64,000 nt of DNA from Clostridia bacterium (GCA_017431005.1 JAFRLY010000059.1:1-64000); one strand, 5' to 3'. Shown: positions 1 through 8,673, numbered from the stretch's first letter. Numbers and translations: made by a program. Notes: generated by a model from the sequence alone, not told the origin.

Positions 1-60
1 CAGCTTAAGCCTTTTTTTCGAATCCAGTTTCGCATCATATTCCCGAACAGCGGCTTCCAT
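1..60 (-). CDS. Antitoxin-like protein, N-terminal fragment (cut by window edge)
   Basis: Only the first 20 codons lie inside the window (MEAAVREYDAKLDSKKRLKL). The start is well supported: a GGAGGG ribosome binding site sits six bases upstream of the ATG, with a good promoter and a palindrome further upstream. The N-terminus resembles small type II toxin-antitoxin antitoxins as I recall them, but so short a stretch cannot settle the family. The palindrome just after the -10 box fits an autoregulated toxin-antitoxin operon. The rest of the gene, and any toxin, would lie to the left of the window. Confidence 0.55.
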   Translation of the reverse strand, partial: MEAAVREYDAKLDSKKRLKL

Positions 61-83
61 TTCAATCCCTCCACAACGTCATT

Positions 84-131
84 AGTGGGATATCCCACTT
101 CGAGAATACCATCTCAAATGCCAGTTGTCAA
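84..131 (-). promoter_or_regulatory. Promoter and palindromic operator for the antitoxin-like gene
   Basis: Read on the minus strand, TTGACA (126-131) is followed after 17 bases by TATTCT (103-108), a good sigma-A promoter. Directly downstream, over the expected transcription start, lies the perfect 16-bp palindrome AGTGGGATATCCCACT (84-99). A repressor bound there would block initiation, so autoregulation by the downstream DNA-binding protein is a reasonable inference. Confidence 0.7.
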
Positions 132-218
132 GCGCATTGATGCAGAGATAACTTTAAAGTTGGGAGTGATGACCTTCCGACCATCACACGAAAATAATAC
201 CATATTCCCAAAAACAAA

Positions 219-260
219 AAAAGCCCGCAGAACTCGAAAAAATAAGCTCTGCGGGCTTTT
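219..260 (-). terminator. Intrinsic terminator, bidirectional
   Basis: A 13-bp stem (AAAAGCCCGCAGA at 219-231, complement at 248-260) is flanked by an A tract on the left, which is a U tract for minus-strand transcripts. It lies just after the stop of the recombinase remnant at 268. A related hairpin follows the second remnant near 2,600, so it was part of the duplicated element. Confidence 0.8.
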
Positions 261-267
261 TAGTCTA

Positions 268-766
268 TCAGGCGCTGGCTTCCGTCTTTCTCCCAAGGAA
301 CTGCTCCGCTGTCATGCGCCAGTGAATGGTAATATCGTAACCGTCATTCTTCCGGATCTCGATCCGGTCAACCAGCTGGGCGATTACCAGATACTTGGCT
401 TCGTAGCTGGTATCGTCAAAGCGGCTGGCCCAGCTCAGGATCTCGTCCACCTGGACTTCGTTGGCCTTCTTGTTGTTCTTCTCCATTTCCAGCAGGACTT
501 TAGCCTCTTCCTTCTTCTTCGCGGCTGCGTCCAGCCGGGCCTTCTGCTTCAGGAGCATGGAGTTGACAACGCCGAGATCAAGCTGGTTCTCGCCGGTGAG
601 GGCTTTCAGGGCTTCAGCCTCCAAGGCATCAACCTGCCGCTGCGCGTCGTTGAATTCCGAAACAGCTTGTTTGTAGTTCACCTCCGCTACTTTCACCTCC
701 CGGATTCCTGCCAATGCGATCAGATCCTCCCGGGGGATAACGCTGATCCTGTTCAGGTAATTCCCC
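268..766 (-). pseudogene. Large serine recombinase, C-terminal remnant 1
   Basis: About 165 codons encode a coiled-coil rich segment followed by the closing domain typical of large serine recombinases (TnpX/integrase group): conserved-looking blocks ALKALTGENQLDL, YLVIAQLVDRIEI and ITIHWRMTAEQFLG, then stop. The catalytic resolvase domain and zinc ribbon are absent; the frame ends at a stop codon at 772-774, abutting the 3' end of the YhfC gene. No start codon with a ribosome binding site is present, so this is a dead fragment and not a small gene. Its closest visible relative is the remnant at 2,643-3,154, in the same orientation, aligned block for block. Confidence 0.8.
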
Positions 767-1597
767 TTATCTCATCAGCCGCTCTTCCATTTTTCTATAT
801 AGTCCGGCTGCAATGAAACCAGTTATCATGGTCCAGAATGCAGCCCAAGCCTCGACCGCCCATAATGGTACCGCACCGCGCTGATATAGGGCAGGGAATG
901 TGTCCATCAACATATGCAGAAGAATAGCCAGCGGCAGGAAGACCTTCTTTGCGTTCACTGCGCCATAAAACACAATGACCGTAAGCCCGATATGGAGGGA
1001 TATTGCAAGCAGCCGCTCCAGGACATTTGCAGCCATCATCCCGTAATCAAACGCGGCGGCTGCCTGAACAGACGGAAGAGCGGATGCTGAGGTTTCTTCC
1101 GTGATTTTCAGTTGATTCATCGCTTCTTCCACATTGCCTTTGGAAAACAGAATCGCAATGACAAGATACAGAATCATAGCAGGCAGAATGACAGCCAATA
1201 TCTCGATCCCGCCGTGGCCGATACCGTACAGAACCGCGTTCTCCCGAGTACGATTCTTTTTCATGATGTATTTGAAAACGATATGCCGTCCGCACTCCTC
1301 GAAAACCCCCGCCATCATGGTTCCGTAAAGGACAAAGGCCCAAGTGTTCCCGTTGATGAATCGGGAAACGGGGTTATCCGCCAGGATGCAGAAATAATGC
1401 ACACCAAACTCCAGCACCCGGGCGGAAAGGATGAACCCAATCGCGCCTGCGATCAGATAGCTGATATTCGTCTGTTGTTTATGTTTTCTGCGCCAACAGA
1501 GGAAGCAACCTGCAGGGATCACAATCATCAGAATGACCGTAATAATCAATGCGGGAATACTTGTCTTGCCAATGACGATCTTTTCAAACTCCGTCAT
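767..1597 (-). CDS. YhfC-family intramembrane glutamic/metalloprotease
   Basis: This 276-residue polytopic membrane protein has about seven hydrophobic segments. The signature of the YhfC branch of CAAX-protease-like (ABI) enzymes is visible: GVFEECGRH around residues 97-105 (paired Glu plus Arg), GIGHGGIE at 125-132, and further His residues at 202 and 228 followed by MD, all placed to form a membrane-embedded active site. The start overlaps the stop of the upstream MerR gene in an ATGA, so the two are translationally coupled. Substrates of YhfC proteins are not known. Because its partner regulator is itself predicted to be membrane-inserted, the regulator is a candidate substrate; that is inference. 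No signal peptide. Confidence 0.8.
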   Translation of the reverse strand: MTEFEKIVIGKTSIPALIITVILMIVIPAGCFLCWRRKHKQQTNISYLIAGAIGFILSARVLEFGVHYFCILADNPVSRFINGNTWAFVLYGTMMAGVFEECGRHIVFKYIMKKNRTRENAVLYGIGHGGIEILAVILPAMILYLVIAILFSKGNVEEAMNQLKITEETSASALPSVQAAAAFDYGMMAANVLERLLAISLHIGLTVIVFYGAVNAKKVFLPLAILLHMLMDTFPALYQRGAVPLWAVEAWAAFWTMITGFIAAGLYRKMEERLMR

Positions 1598-2319
1598 TTT
1601 CCGTCACCTCCCCAGACCTCCACGCAGAAGCCTTTATGGCCGCAGGCAGTACAGGTCAGCTTGCGGGCGGTGGGCGTGTGATTCGCCCAAAAGGCTTCCT
1701 TCATTGCAGGCTTGAATACTTCGTGGCATTCCGGGCAGATGTATTTTACGTGATGAAAGTAGTACCGGCTTACCAGTGTACCCCAAACGGCAGCGGCCAG
1801 TACCCAGACAACGAACGGCCACCAAATCCCTTTGACGATCCAGAAAATAACGGAAAACCATTGCAGCGCCGTGACTGGGATTCCCGTCAGGATCATCATC
1901 CAGCGCATGTTTTTCAGTTTCTTCTTGCCTTCCATAATGATGGCTATGTCGCTGATTGTTTCGAGAGAGAAGTCTGTTTTCCCTTTCAGTCCGTTTTTCA
2001 GCTCACGCAGTTTTTCCAGTTTGTCCTGTTTTTTCGCAATCTCTTCCGAAAGCGTATCCTCCTGCTGTTCAATCAGCAGTGATATCACCTTCTCAGGATG
2101 CTCTTCCTTCAGAATCTGAGAAATAGCGTCGATGGGAAGATCCAGTTCCCGCAAGAAGCATATGATCTTCATGCGCTTCAGATCATCTTCCGAGTAGAGC
2201 CTTCTCCCGCCTTCGGAGAGCTCGCTGGGAACCAGGATGCCTCTGGTGTCATAATACTGAACCGTTCGGACGGTCACGTCGCAGAGCTTTGCAAGCTCTC
2301 CTGTTGTGTACTTTGACAT
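1594..2319 (-). CDS. Membrane-bound MerR-family regulator with C-terminal zinc ribbon
   Basis: A 241-residue one-component regulator. Residues 1-70 are a clear MerR winged helix (YTTGELAKLC, VQYYDTRGIL, GGRRLYSEDDL); 70-115 a dimerisation coiled coil; two adjacent transmembrane helices follow at about 140-163 and 165-187; the tail carries a Cys4 zinc ribbon (C195/C198 and C223/C226). With two membrane spans both ends should be cytoplasmic. The start at 2319 is preferred over an in-frame GTG at 2328 because AAGGAGG then sits eight bases upstream. Its promoter has the 19-bp spacer typical of MerR control. It is translationally coupled to the intramembrane protease at 767-1597. The signal sensed is unknown. 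Confidence 0.85.
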   Translation of the reverse strand: MSKYTTGELAKLCDVTVRTVQYYDTRGILVPSELSEGGRRLYSEDDLKRMKIICFLRELDLPIDAISQILKEEHPEKVISLLIEQQEDTLSEEIAKKQDKLEKLRELKNGLKGKTDFSLETISDIAIIMEGKKKLKNMRWMMILTGIPVTALQWFSVIFWIVKGIWWPFVVWVLAAAVWGTLVSRYYFHHVKYICPECHEVFKPAMKEAFWANHTPTARKLTCTACGHKGFCVEVWGGDGK

Positions 2320-2343
2320 AGCCTTCACCTCCTTTCGCCATGT

Positions 2344-2374
2344 ATCCTACAACATGACGCTGCGTAACAAGCAA
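2344..2374 (-). promoter_or_regulatory. MerR-type promoter with 19-bp spacer and dyad
   Basis: On the minus strand TTGCTT (2369-2374) and TAGGAT (2344-2349) are separated by 19 bp, the over-long spacing that MerR activators characteristically correct by untwisting DNA. A perfect 9-bp dyad ACGCTGCGT (2357-2365) lies near the spacer centre. The predicted start is only a few bases before the ribosome binding site of the MerR gene, so autoregulation is likely. Confidence 0.65.
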
Positions 2375-2590
2375 TACCTGACGCAGGGGGATTTTTTAGA
2401 AGGAACCAAAAATCGATTATTCGTTAGTGAATCAAATCCCGATTTGTTGTCAGTATATTGAAAGCTAAGTTTTTTGGAAAAGTCCGGTCTGCCTTCCCAG
2501 CTCCAATGATAGCATATCCCCGGAGAAATTCCAGGTAATATTTCACCGCTGGCATTCATCAAAAGCAAGCTTTGGTTTTGATTTCCAAAA
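2375..2590. other. Intergenic stretch with no gene
   Basis: About 215 bases between the MerR promoter and the terminator of the second recombinase remnant. Open frames here lack ribosome binding sites and family features. The right end, from about 2,575, resembles the sequence at 195-220 beside the first remnant and is probably part of the duplicated recombinase element. Confidence 0.5.
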
Positions 2591-2627
2591 ACAAAAAAAA
2601 CGCAGAGTTCAATCTGTAAGCTCTGCG
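2591..2627 (-). terminator. Terminator-like hairpin after recombinase remnant 2
   Basis: CGCAGAG (2601-2607) pairs with CTCTGCG (2621-2627); to the left is an A8 tract that reads as U8 for minus-strand RNA. The hairpin and its flanks align with the terminator at 219-260. Confidence 0.65.
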
Positions 2628-2642
2628 GGGATTGTGCCCTGC

Positions 2643-3154
2643 TCAGGCGCGGGCCTGTTCCTTGTTCATGAACTGCTCGAAGGAAACCCGGTACTTGATC
2701 GTGATCTTATTACCTTCCTCTGCATCAATCCGTTCAACCAGTCTGCCGATGATCATATGCCTGATCTCGTCCTTGGCTCCGTCGTAAAGCTCGCCCCAGG
2801 TGCGCAGCCCATCGACATGCGCCTTGGTAGTCTTTTTTTAGTTCTCCTGCTCTACCCGGTTTCTGGTCTCTTCCATTTCACGCTGAGCGGATTCCAGCTT
2901 CTCCCGGTGTTTCATGAGCATAGCGTTGACCACCTTCAGATCCAGTTGACTCTCGCCGGTGAGAGCTTTCACTGCTTCTTTACCATCGTGCCCAAAGCGT
3001 CTGTCACCGTCATCTGTTCTACAGAGACAGCTTTTCCTTCCACGGCTTTCTGAAACAGGTGGACCAGTATACCATAGGTCTTTGCGGCAGGTTCCATTTT
3101 CCGCAGCGCCATGCCTGAAACAGAATCCGTGGTGTATTTCTTTTCACCGAGCAT
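2643..3154 (-). pseudogene. Large serine recombinase, C-terminal remnant 2 (frameshift and nonsense)
   Basis: Reading leftward, a frame starting MLGEKKYTTDSV runs to a stop near 2,969, where a one-base shift restores recombinase sequence (AVKALTGESQLDLKVV). A TAA follows in an A-rich run near 2,833, after which homology resumes (IIGRLVERIDAE, ITIKYRVSFEQFMN) to the natural end at 2643. The blocks correspond one to one with those of remnant 1, so both come from the same family of C-terminal domains. The catalytic domain is missing. The origin of the first 50 codons is unclear; they may be the junction of a large internal deletion. Not functional. Confidence 0.75.
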
Positions 3155-3295
3155 AGTGCTGTACCTCCCCGAAGATCATTTGACTTTCAAGAAGAATAAA
3201 TACCTGTCGGGAAAGCCAATAGTTTTCCCAAAGTCTTTCTTTATTCATAGAAAGGTGCGGAAAGCCCTCCCAGAACCAACGGTTCCGCTTCGTTC

Positions 3296-3324
3296 TTGCG
3301 TGCCCGGGATGCCTTGTGTATAAT
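3296..3324 (+). promoter_or_regulatory. Sigma-A promoter for the L,D-transpeptidase
   Basis: TTGCGT (3296-3301), a 17-bp spacer, then a perfect TATAAT (3319-3324), about 60 bases before the start codon at 3388. Confidence 0.7.
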
Positions 3325-3387
3325 GAGCCTGCAGCATTTGTCCATATTCAGCGGGAATCCGCCGCGGGAGCGGGAGGAGGGAGAGCA

Positions 3388-4806
3388 ATGAGCATGCGTC
3401 CTTTGAATCGGAAACGCGCATGTCTTCTTCTGGCCCTTTTCGCCGCGGTATTCTTGTCTTTTGCAGCTTCTGCGGAGGAAGCCTTTTCTGTTTCACTGCC
3501 GAAGACGGTCAAGGGCTATACCCCCTGCGAAATCCGGATCAACGCCCCCGTGGCCGGGGAGGCCGTGCTTCGCCTGTACGACGCGAAGAAAAATCCCTGG
3601 CGGGTGATGCGCACCTCCGTTGTCCCCGGAGAAAATGTGCTCCCCTGGGACGGGCTGGGAGAACACCTGGAACGTCTGTTCGCCGGTCCCTATCATTTTG
3701 AAGTATCCCTGACCGGAGCGGACGGGGAGGTCCGGAATGCCACCGCCCGCTTCAAAATCAGCGGGACCACGTCGACTCTGGTCTATGCCCTTCCCTCGTC
3801 CGAAACCCTGTATCTGGACGGAAGCGAGGATTGGTTCGCGGAGTGCTATGTTTCCTTTGAATGCACGGTCCGGATGGAGGTCCGGGATGAAGGCGGTATT
3901 CTGTACACCCGGGAAGAGTATTTCGGCGATGTGGACGGCGGCGGCGCCCAGATCCGCTGGAAAGGTTCCCTCGGGCGGAATGAAACCATTCCGCCGGGCG
4001 AGTATACCGTCTCGTTTTACAGCCTGCCGAACCCGGATTATTCCTTCTCCTGGCCGCTTCGCATCCTGGAAGCCGGTTCCGGACCGGAGGAAATCCTGGA
4101 GACCGGTCCCATCCTCCCGGAGCGCGGGATGTCGGACGCGGAAATCTGGGACATCATGATGCAGCCCTCCGTGGTCCTCAGGAACGCAGGCGCGGACGCG
4201 GATATGAACCTGTATGCTTCACCCTCGGCCCGCAGCCGCTCCGTCGCCACCATCGGCAGCAACACTCAGGCTATGGAGGTACTGGGCTTTGAAAGCAGTT
4301 GGGTGAAAGTGCGGGTCTGGTCCCACCGGGATGGGCAGGAAGCGATCGGCTATGTCCGGAAATCCGATCTGACCATCCAGCGGCCGGGATCCCACTATGG
4401 CGTGCTGATTGACAAGCGGGACCAGACCCTGACGGTGTATCGGGATGGACTGCGGATGGCCGTGATGCCCGTTACCACCGGAAAGCCCACAAAAAAAGCG
4501 CCTTCACGGGAAACCCCGGCCGGCGCCTTCCTGACAAGCTTCCGCCTGGGCGCGTCCTTCGCCCAGGCTGGATACAGATATGAATACCCTATCCGGTATG
4601 ACGGGGTGAACATGATTCACGGTCTCGGATACGTCCGCGTCGGCCGGGTCCGGGACTACAGCAATAATCTGCCCCTTCTCGGGCAGAAAGCCTCTCACGG
4701 ATGCGTGCGGGTCAATCTCTTTGTCACCGACAGCTGCCCCATTAACATCTACTGGTTATGGACGCATCTTCCCTATCACACCCGGGTGATTGTTCTGGAT
4801 AACTAA
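3388..4806 (+). CDS. Secreted L,D-transpeptidase with SH3-like domain
   Basis: 472 residues. A signal peptide (about residues 1-30, ending AASA/EE) is followed by a beta-rich region of unassigned type with FlgD/Ig-like character (about 35-220), an SH3-like domain (about 235-320: NLYASPSARS, WVKVRVW, IGYVRKSDL), and a C-terminal YkuD catalytic domain. The active-site block SHGCVRVN is present with Cys near 439 and an upstream His in MIHGLG. The enzyme should cross-link peptidoglycan stems (3-3 links) or attach proteins outside the membrane. The start at 3388 is chosen because a GGAGGAGGGAG site precedes it and the signal peptide begins there. It appears monocistronic. Confidence 0.88.
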   Translation: MSMRPLNRKRACLLLALFAAVFLSFAASAEEAFSVSLPKTVKGYTPCEIRINAPVAGEAVLRLYDAKKNPWRVMRTSVVPGENVLPWDGLGEHLERLFAGPYHFEVSLTGADGEVRNATARFKISGTTSTLVYALPSSETLYLDGSEDWFAECYVSFECTVRMEVRDEGGILYTREEYFGDVDGGGAQIRWKGSLGRNETIPPGEYTVSFYSLPNPDYSFSWPLRILEAGSGPEEILETGPILPERGMSDAEIWDIMMQPSVVLRNAGADADMNLYASPSARSRSVATIGSNTQAMEVLGFESSWVKVRVWSHRDGQEAIGYVRKSDLTIQRPGSHYGVLIDKRDQTLTVYRDGLRMAVMPVTTGKPTKKAPSRETPAGAFLTSFRLGASFAQAGYRYEYPIRYDGVNMIHGLGYVRVGRVRDYSNNLPLLGQKASHGCVRVNLFVTDSCPINIYWLWTHLPYHTRVIVLDN

Positions 4807-5309
4807 TGGCTTCGGCCGTATCCGGGATCCCGCAGCCCAGCTGTTGTTTTCGCCCGGAGAAGCCTTGCTTTTCCAGGTGTTATGATTTACTCCGCCCTGG
4901 CCGTTTCGAAAATCCGTCCCTCTGCGTGGGAAAAGGTCATCCTGAAAGCTGTGCACAGGCTGTTACACGTCCGGCCATCCTCCCAAGTCTCCCAAACCCG
5001 CAGGCACCCGCGGCGGCACAGCCGGAAACATGGCAGTTACAGCATTCCTCAGGTTTTGCCCGGCTGCGTCCCACGAAATCCATCATTTTGCAGAGGCAAT
5101 CTTTTTTAGATCCTCCTCCACCGTACCGAGCCGGTATTCATGAAATCCGATCCCGGAATGCCAGGAAACCGGATATGAGGAATAACGGAATTTTGTTTTA
5201 TCCCATTTGTCCGGACTGCAACTGATGAGAAATCAGGAAAGAAAATGCAGGAAAAACTGTTTTGTCTGACATTGTTTTCTGCCGCAATCACAATACGAAC
5301 GCCTCAAAG
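4807..5309. other. Intergenic stretch with no convincing gene
   Basis: About 500 bases between the transpeptidase and the terminator of the sensor phosphatase. Several short frames exist on both strands but none has a ribosome binding site with a recognisable product. No strong terminator for the upstream gene was seen. Confidence 0.5.
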
Positions 5310-5344
5310 CAAAAAAGCGGTCCTGCGGATTACTCCGCAGGACC
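5310..5344 (-). terminator. Intrinsic terminator of the sensor phosphatase gene
   Basis: An uninterrupted 11-bp stem GGTCCTGCGGA (5319-5329) and its complement (5334-5344) with a 4-base loop; on the minus strand it is followed by U6. Confidence 0.85.
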
Positions 5345-5433
5345 TGACGATCAACTGACCGCACCATCTTATGCTTCCTGCATTGCAACTCGCTTCTTTA
5401 GCCGGTTGCTCCTCTCCTGATGGGCCAAATCTT

Positions 5434-8400
5434 CTATTTGCAAGGCTCTGTCTGGTCACCTCTGTATTCCACACAGAGCATAGTCAGGTCGTCGAACTGC
5501 TCAGCATCCTGGACAAAATCGTCGACAGCGCGGCGCACCTGCTGCAGAATCTCCTGCGGGCTGCTGTCCGGTTTGGCGTTCAGGGCATCCAGCATCCGGT
5601 CCGTGCCGAACAGCGTTGCCTTGCTGTCGTTGGCTTCCGGCACACCATCCGTGTACAGGAACAGCTTATCGCCTTTCTCCAGCTGCAGCTCATATTCCCT
5701 GTATCTGAGGCCGTCCATCCCCCCAAGCACAAAGCCGTGTTTATCCCTGAACAGACCAAATGAACCGCCTTTTCGGCAGATTGTCGGGTATTCATGCCCG
5801 GCGTTGGAGCAGACCACCTTTCCGGTGCTGATTTCCAGAATCCCGAGCCACACCGTCACGAACATATCCATATGGTTGTCGGCACAGATCTCTTTATTTG
5901 CCTTGGTCAGAATATCCCCGGCGCTCTTTCCCGGGCTGGCGCTGCTCCGGATGATCGCCCTGGATTTCATCATGAAGAGCGCGGCGGGCACGCCCTTCCC
6001 GCTCACGTCCGCCATGACCAGGCACAGGTGGTCCTCGTCGATCAGGAAGAAATCATAGAAATCTCCCCCGACCTCCTTCGCCGTATCCATGGATGCGTAC
6101 AGGTCAAACTCATGGCGGTCCGGAAACGGCGGAAACACGTTCGGCAGCGTGCTCGCCTGAATCTGCTTCGCCATGTTCAGTTCCGTGCTGATCCGTTCCT
6201 TCTCTTTTTCTTCCTGATGCTTTTTCTCCATTTCCGCGATTCTCCGGCGGATATACAGCCAGATGCACAGCGTCAGAATACCAGTAACGGCGATACCGGC
6301 AAGAATATAGAACCACGTCTGCTCATAATAGGCCTTTTCCTTAGTGATCCGGAAGGCAACCATGTTCATAATCCGGCCTTGCGAATCCTTCACTTCCATG
6401 ACAAATCGGTAGGTTCCCCCGGAAAGGTTCATGTACTCGACCGGCTTCAGCTCGCTGCGGCTGACCGTCACCGGCTCAGTGTCAAAGCCATCCAGACAAT
6501 AGGAAACCTGCGGATTGGACAGCGAATAATTGAATACATAGCCGCAGACTGTCAGTCTGCGCGTCCCGGATGGAACGGTATAATTGCCTTCTTCGTCCGG
6601 ATACATCCGTTTGCCGTCCACATAAAGATAGGGAACGTCCGCTTTCAGGTTGATGAGGGAATCATCCGTTTCCTCGATATTGACCTTTGCCACACCCGTG
6701 TTGCCCGAAAGGTACAGATCGCCGTTTTCCGTCAGTTCACTGTACGAATTCGCCGTCACGGTGCAGGGCAGCCCGTTGCCGACGTTATAGCGCATGGGTT
6801 TCATCCCATCCCCGTTCCGGAGCAGCTCCTCCGCGGGAAGGATATAAACGCCGTCGCTGTTGATCACCCACGCTTCGCCTTTGCGGTTCCAGTAAATATC
6901 GAAATTATTGGAATAAGGGAAATTGTCCAGCGTGATCACCCGGCCGTCCGGAATCATGTATGCCAGGGAATTGCTGGTCACGATCCACAGAACCCGGCGT
7001 TCATCGTCCCGTTTGATCCGCATGACGACCTCCGAAGTGAGGCCCTCCTCCAGCCCGATATGCCGTGTTTCTTCTCCGCTGATGATATAGATGCCCCCGC
7101 CGTCCGTGCCGAGGATTATTTCGCCCGCGAATCCTTCTGTCACCGTCAGGATTTCCGTATTGGCAATGCCGTTATCCTCGCCGTACCCGGCGATGACCTT
7201 GCCGTCCCGGATCACGTTCACGCCTCCGGTGTTGGCCGCCATTACAGACCCGTCGCTCCGTTCGTACACCGCGCGGAGGCGGTCCGAAAACATCCCGTCC
7301 TCCGGAGTATAAACCAGCAGTTCTCCGTGATTGTAGCAAAGCAGGCCGTATTTCCGCCACGCGGAAATCCAGAGCTGATCCTTGCTGTCCCGGATAATGG
7401 ATCGGATCCGCACGTCCCGCAGCATGTCCAGCAGATCGTCCGCTTTCAGTTCCTTCCCGGAGGCTGTTGCCGCCCGCGTGATCGGGACATTACTGACCGG
7501 TCCGTGATTGTCCAGGACCGTCAGCCCGGAATCCGTCGCGATAAAAAGCTGGCTGTCGTATAAACAAGTGGAGTTGACCACCGCTTCAGGCAGGTTCCAC
7601 TGTTCATATAGATTGGAAAAATGGTTGGCCACGATCTTCATGACACCCTGCCGCGAGGACGCGAACCACAGGTTTCCCTCATAATCCGTCATCATGCGGA
7701 CGACGGAGTTGTTCATGGGAACATTGTCCAGCAGGCGGAAGCCCTGGCTGTCCGACCGGCCGATCCCGTTTCCCGCGCAGATCCAGATCTGGCCGTCGAT
7801 ATATTCGAAACGTTCGATATAGGTCAGCGGCGCGACATCCCGGACGCCCATGGAACCGAAATTCCGCTGCAGGCTGCCGTAATAGATCTCGCTTCCTTCC
7901 GTACCCAGATACAGATATCCGGGCTTCCGCGGGTCCGGCAGAATGCCGACAACACCCTTCACCCGGCAGTCCTCGCTGCGCAGGTAGCCGGCCACTTTGC
8001 CGTTCTGCAGCGTAAAGAGGTCGCCAAGCTGGGTCAGGCCGTAGATCAGGCCGTCGTTCCCGATCCTGAGATCGCGGATATAAGTATCTTCCAGGCGGCT
8101 GTCATCCATCAGGGTCAGATTCAGATTCGTATCAATCAGCGCGATACCGGAAGTCGTCGCGATGTATATCACGCCCTGCCCGTCCTCCGTAATCGCGCGG
8201 ATGTTGACCGCGATGCCCCCGTTCAGCTTGTCCCACTTCTGCAGCCGGTCCTGATCCATCATGATCACGCCGGAATCGTTGGTGCCGATCCACAGCCGGT
8301 CTTTACTGTCCACGAATAAAGTAGTCACACTCGGGATGGCCGGACTGGTATCCATGCGCTCAAAAGTGTTTCCGTCATAGCGGATCAGGCCGCTGTAGCT

Positions 8401-8673
8401 GCCGATCCAGATAAAGCCGTCCCTGGTCTGTGCAATGGCATTCGCCTCGGATGTCGGCAGGCCATTCCGGTTGTTGTACAGGATTGCCATATAGCCCTTC
8501 ACCGGATTGGACGGATCGACGGAAAGGCTTCGGTTCAGACTGCCGCTGGCATTCATCGCCGTAACTTTTTCCGCGCCTGAAGCCTGCCTCACCGGCAGGA
8601 CCGTCAGCGCAAGCAGCGCCAGCAGGACGCAGAGAAGTGCCTTGTGATTCATTCGCCGCAGAGATCTCATCAT
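5434..8673 (-). CDS. Extracytoplasmic propeller sensor with SpoIIE/PP2C phosphatase output
   Basis: 1,079 residues. A signal peptide or signal anchor (about 8-33) leads into a long extracytoplasmic part made of two-component-regulator-propeller repeats (about 50-690; recurrent units such as DGFIWIGSYSGL, DRLWIGTNDSGV, GNLWFASSRQGV) and a Y_Y_Y domain (about 700-775). One transmembrane helix lies near 790-812, then a short coiled coil, then a SpoIIE-type PP2C serine phosphatase (about 850-1,070) with all metal-binding blocks visible: GGDFYDFF, ADVSGKG, LYTDGV and DDLTML. The same sensor usually drives a histidine kinase in Bacteroidetes; here the output is a phosphatase, suggesting partner-switching control of an anti-sigma antagonist, which is not encoded nearby. 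It is divergent from the solute-binding protein at 9083, a plausible ligand partner. Confidence 0.9.
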   Translation of the reverse strand: MMRSLRRMNHKALLCVLLALLALTVLPVRQASGAEKVTAMNASGSLNRSLSVDPSNPVKGYMAILYNNRNGLPTSEANAIAQTRDGFIWIGSYSGLIRYDGNTFERMDTSPAIPSVTTLFVDSKDRLWIGTNDSGVIMMDQDRLQKWDKLNGGIAVNIRAITEDGQGVIYIATTSGIALIDTNLNLTLMDDSRLEDTYIRDLRIGNDGLIYGLTQLGDLFTLQNGKVAGYLRSEDCRVKGVVGILPDPRKPGYLYLGTEGSEIYYGSLQRNFGSMGVRDVAPLTYIERFEYIDGQIWICAGNGIGRSDSQGFRLLDNVPMNNSVVRMMTDYEGNLWFASSRQGVMKIVANHFSNLYEQWNLPEAVVNSTCLYDSQLFIATDSGLTVLDNHGPVSNVPITRAATASGKELKADDLLDMLRDVRIRSIIRDSKDQLWISAWRKYGLLCYNHGELLVYTPEDGMFSDRLRAVYERSDGSVMAANTGGVNVIRDGKVIAGYGEDNGIANTEILTVTEGFAGEIILGTDGGGIYIISGEETRHIGLEEGLTSEVVMRIKRDDERRVLWIVTSNSLAYMIPDGRVITLDNFPYSNNFDIYWNRKGEAWVINSDGVYILPAEELLRNGDGMKPMRYNVGNGLPCTVTANSYSELTENGDLYLSGNTGVAKVNIEETDDSLINLKADVPYLYVDGKRMYPDEEGNYTVPSGTRRLTVCGYVFNYSLSNPQVSYCLDGFDTEPVTVSRSELKPVEYMNLSGGTYRFVMEVKDSQGRIMNMVAFRITKEKAYYEQTWFYILAGIAVTGILTLCIWLYIRRRIAEMEKKHQEEKEKERISTELNMAKQIQASTLPNVFPPFPDRHEFDLYASMDTAKEVGGDFYDFFLIDEDHLCLVMADVSGKGVPAALFMMKSRAIIRSSASPGKSAGDILTKANKEICADNHMDMFVTVWLGILEISTGKVVCSNAGHEYPTICRKGGSFGLFRDKHGFVLGGMDGLRYREYELQLEKGDKLFLYTDGVPEANDSKATLFGTDRMLDALNAKPDSSPQEILQQVRRAVDDFVQDAEQFDDLTMLCVEYRGDQTEPCK

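Noticed and set aside
85-816. Long plus-strand open frame of 243 codons
   Set aside because: It lies opposite the recombinase remnant and its terminator, has no ribosome binding site, and its codon pattern is that of an antisense shadow.
2347-2568. Minus-strand frame of 73 codons upstream of the MerR gene
   Set aside because: It overlaps the MerR promoter, has no ribosome binding site and no recognisable sequence.
4807-5225. Short plus-strand frames after the transpeptidase
   Set aside because: No ribosome binding sites, Pro/Arg/Ser-rich translations and no family features; treated as empty intergenic sequence.
5794-7563. Plus-strand frame of 589 codons inside the sensor phosphatase
   Set aside because: Antisense to a protein with clear domains throughout; long antisense frames are common in this GC-rich coding sequence.
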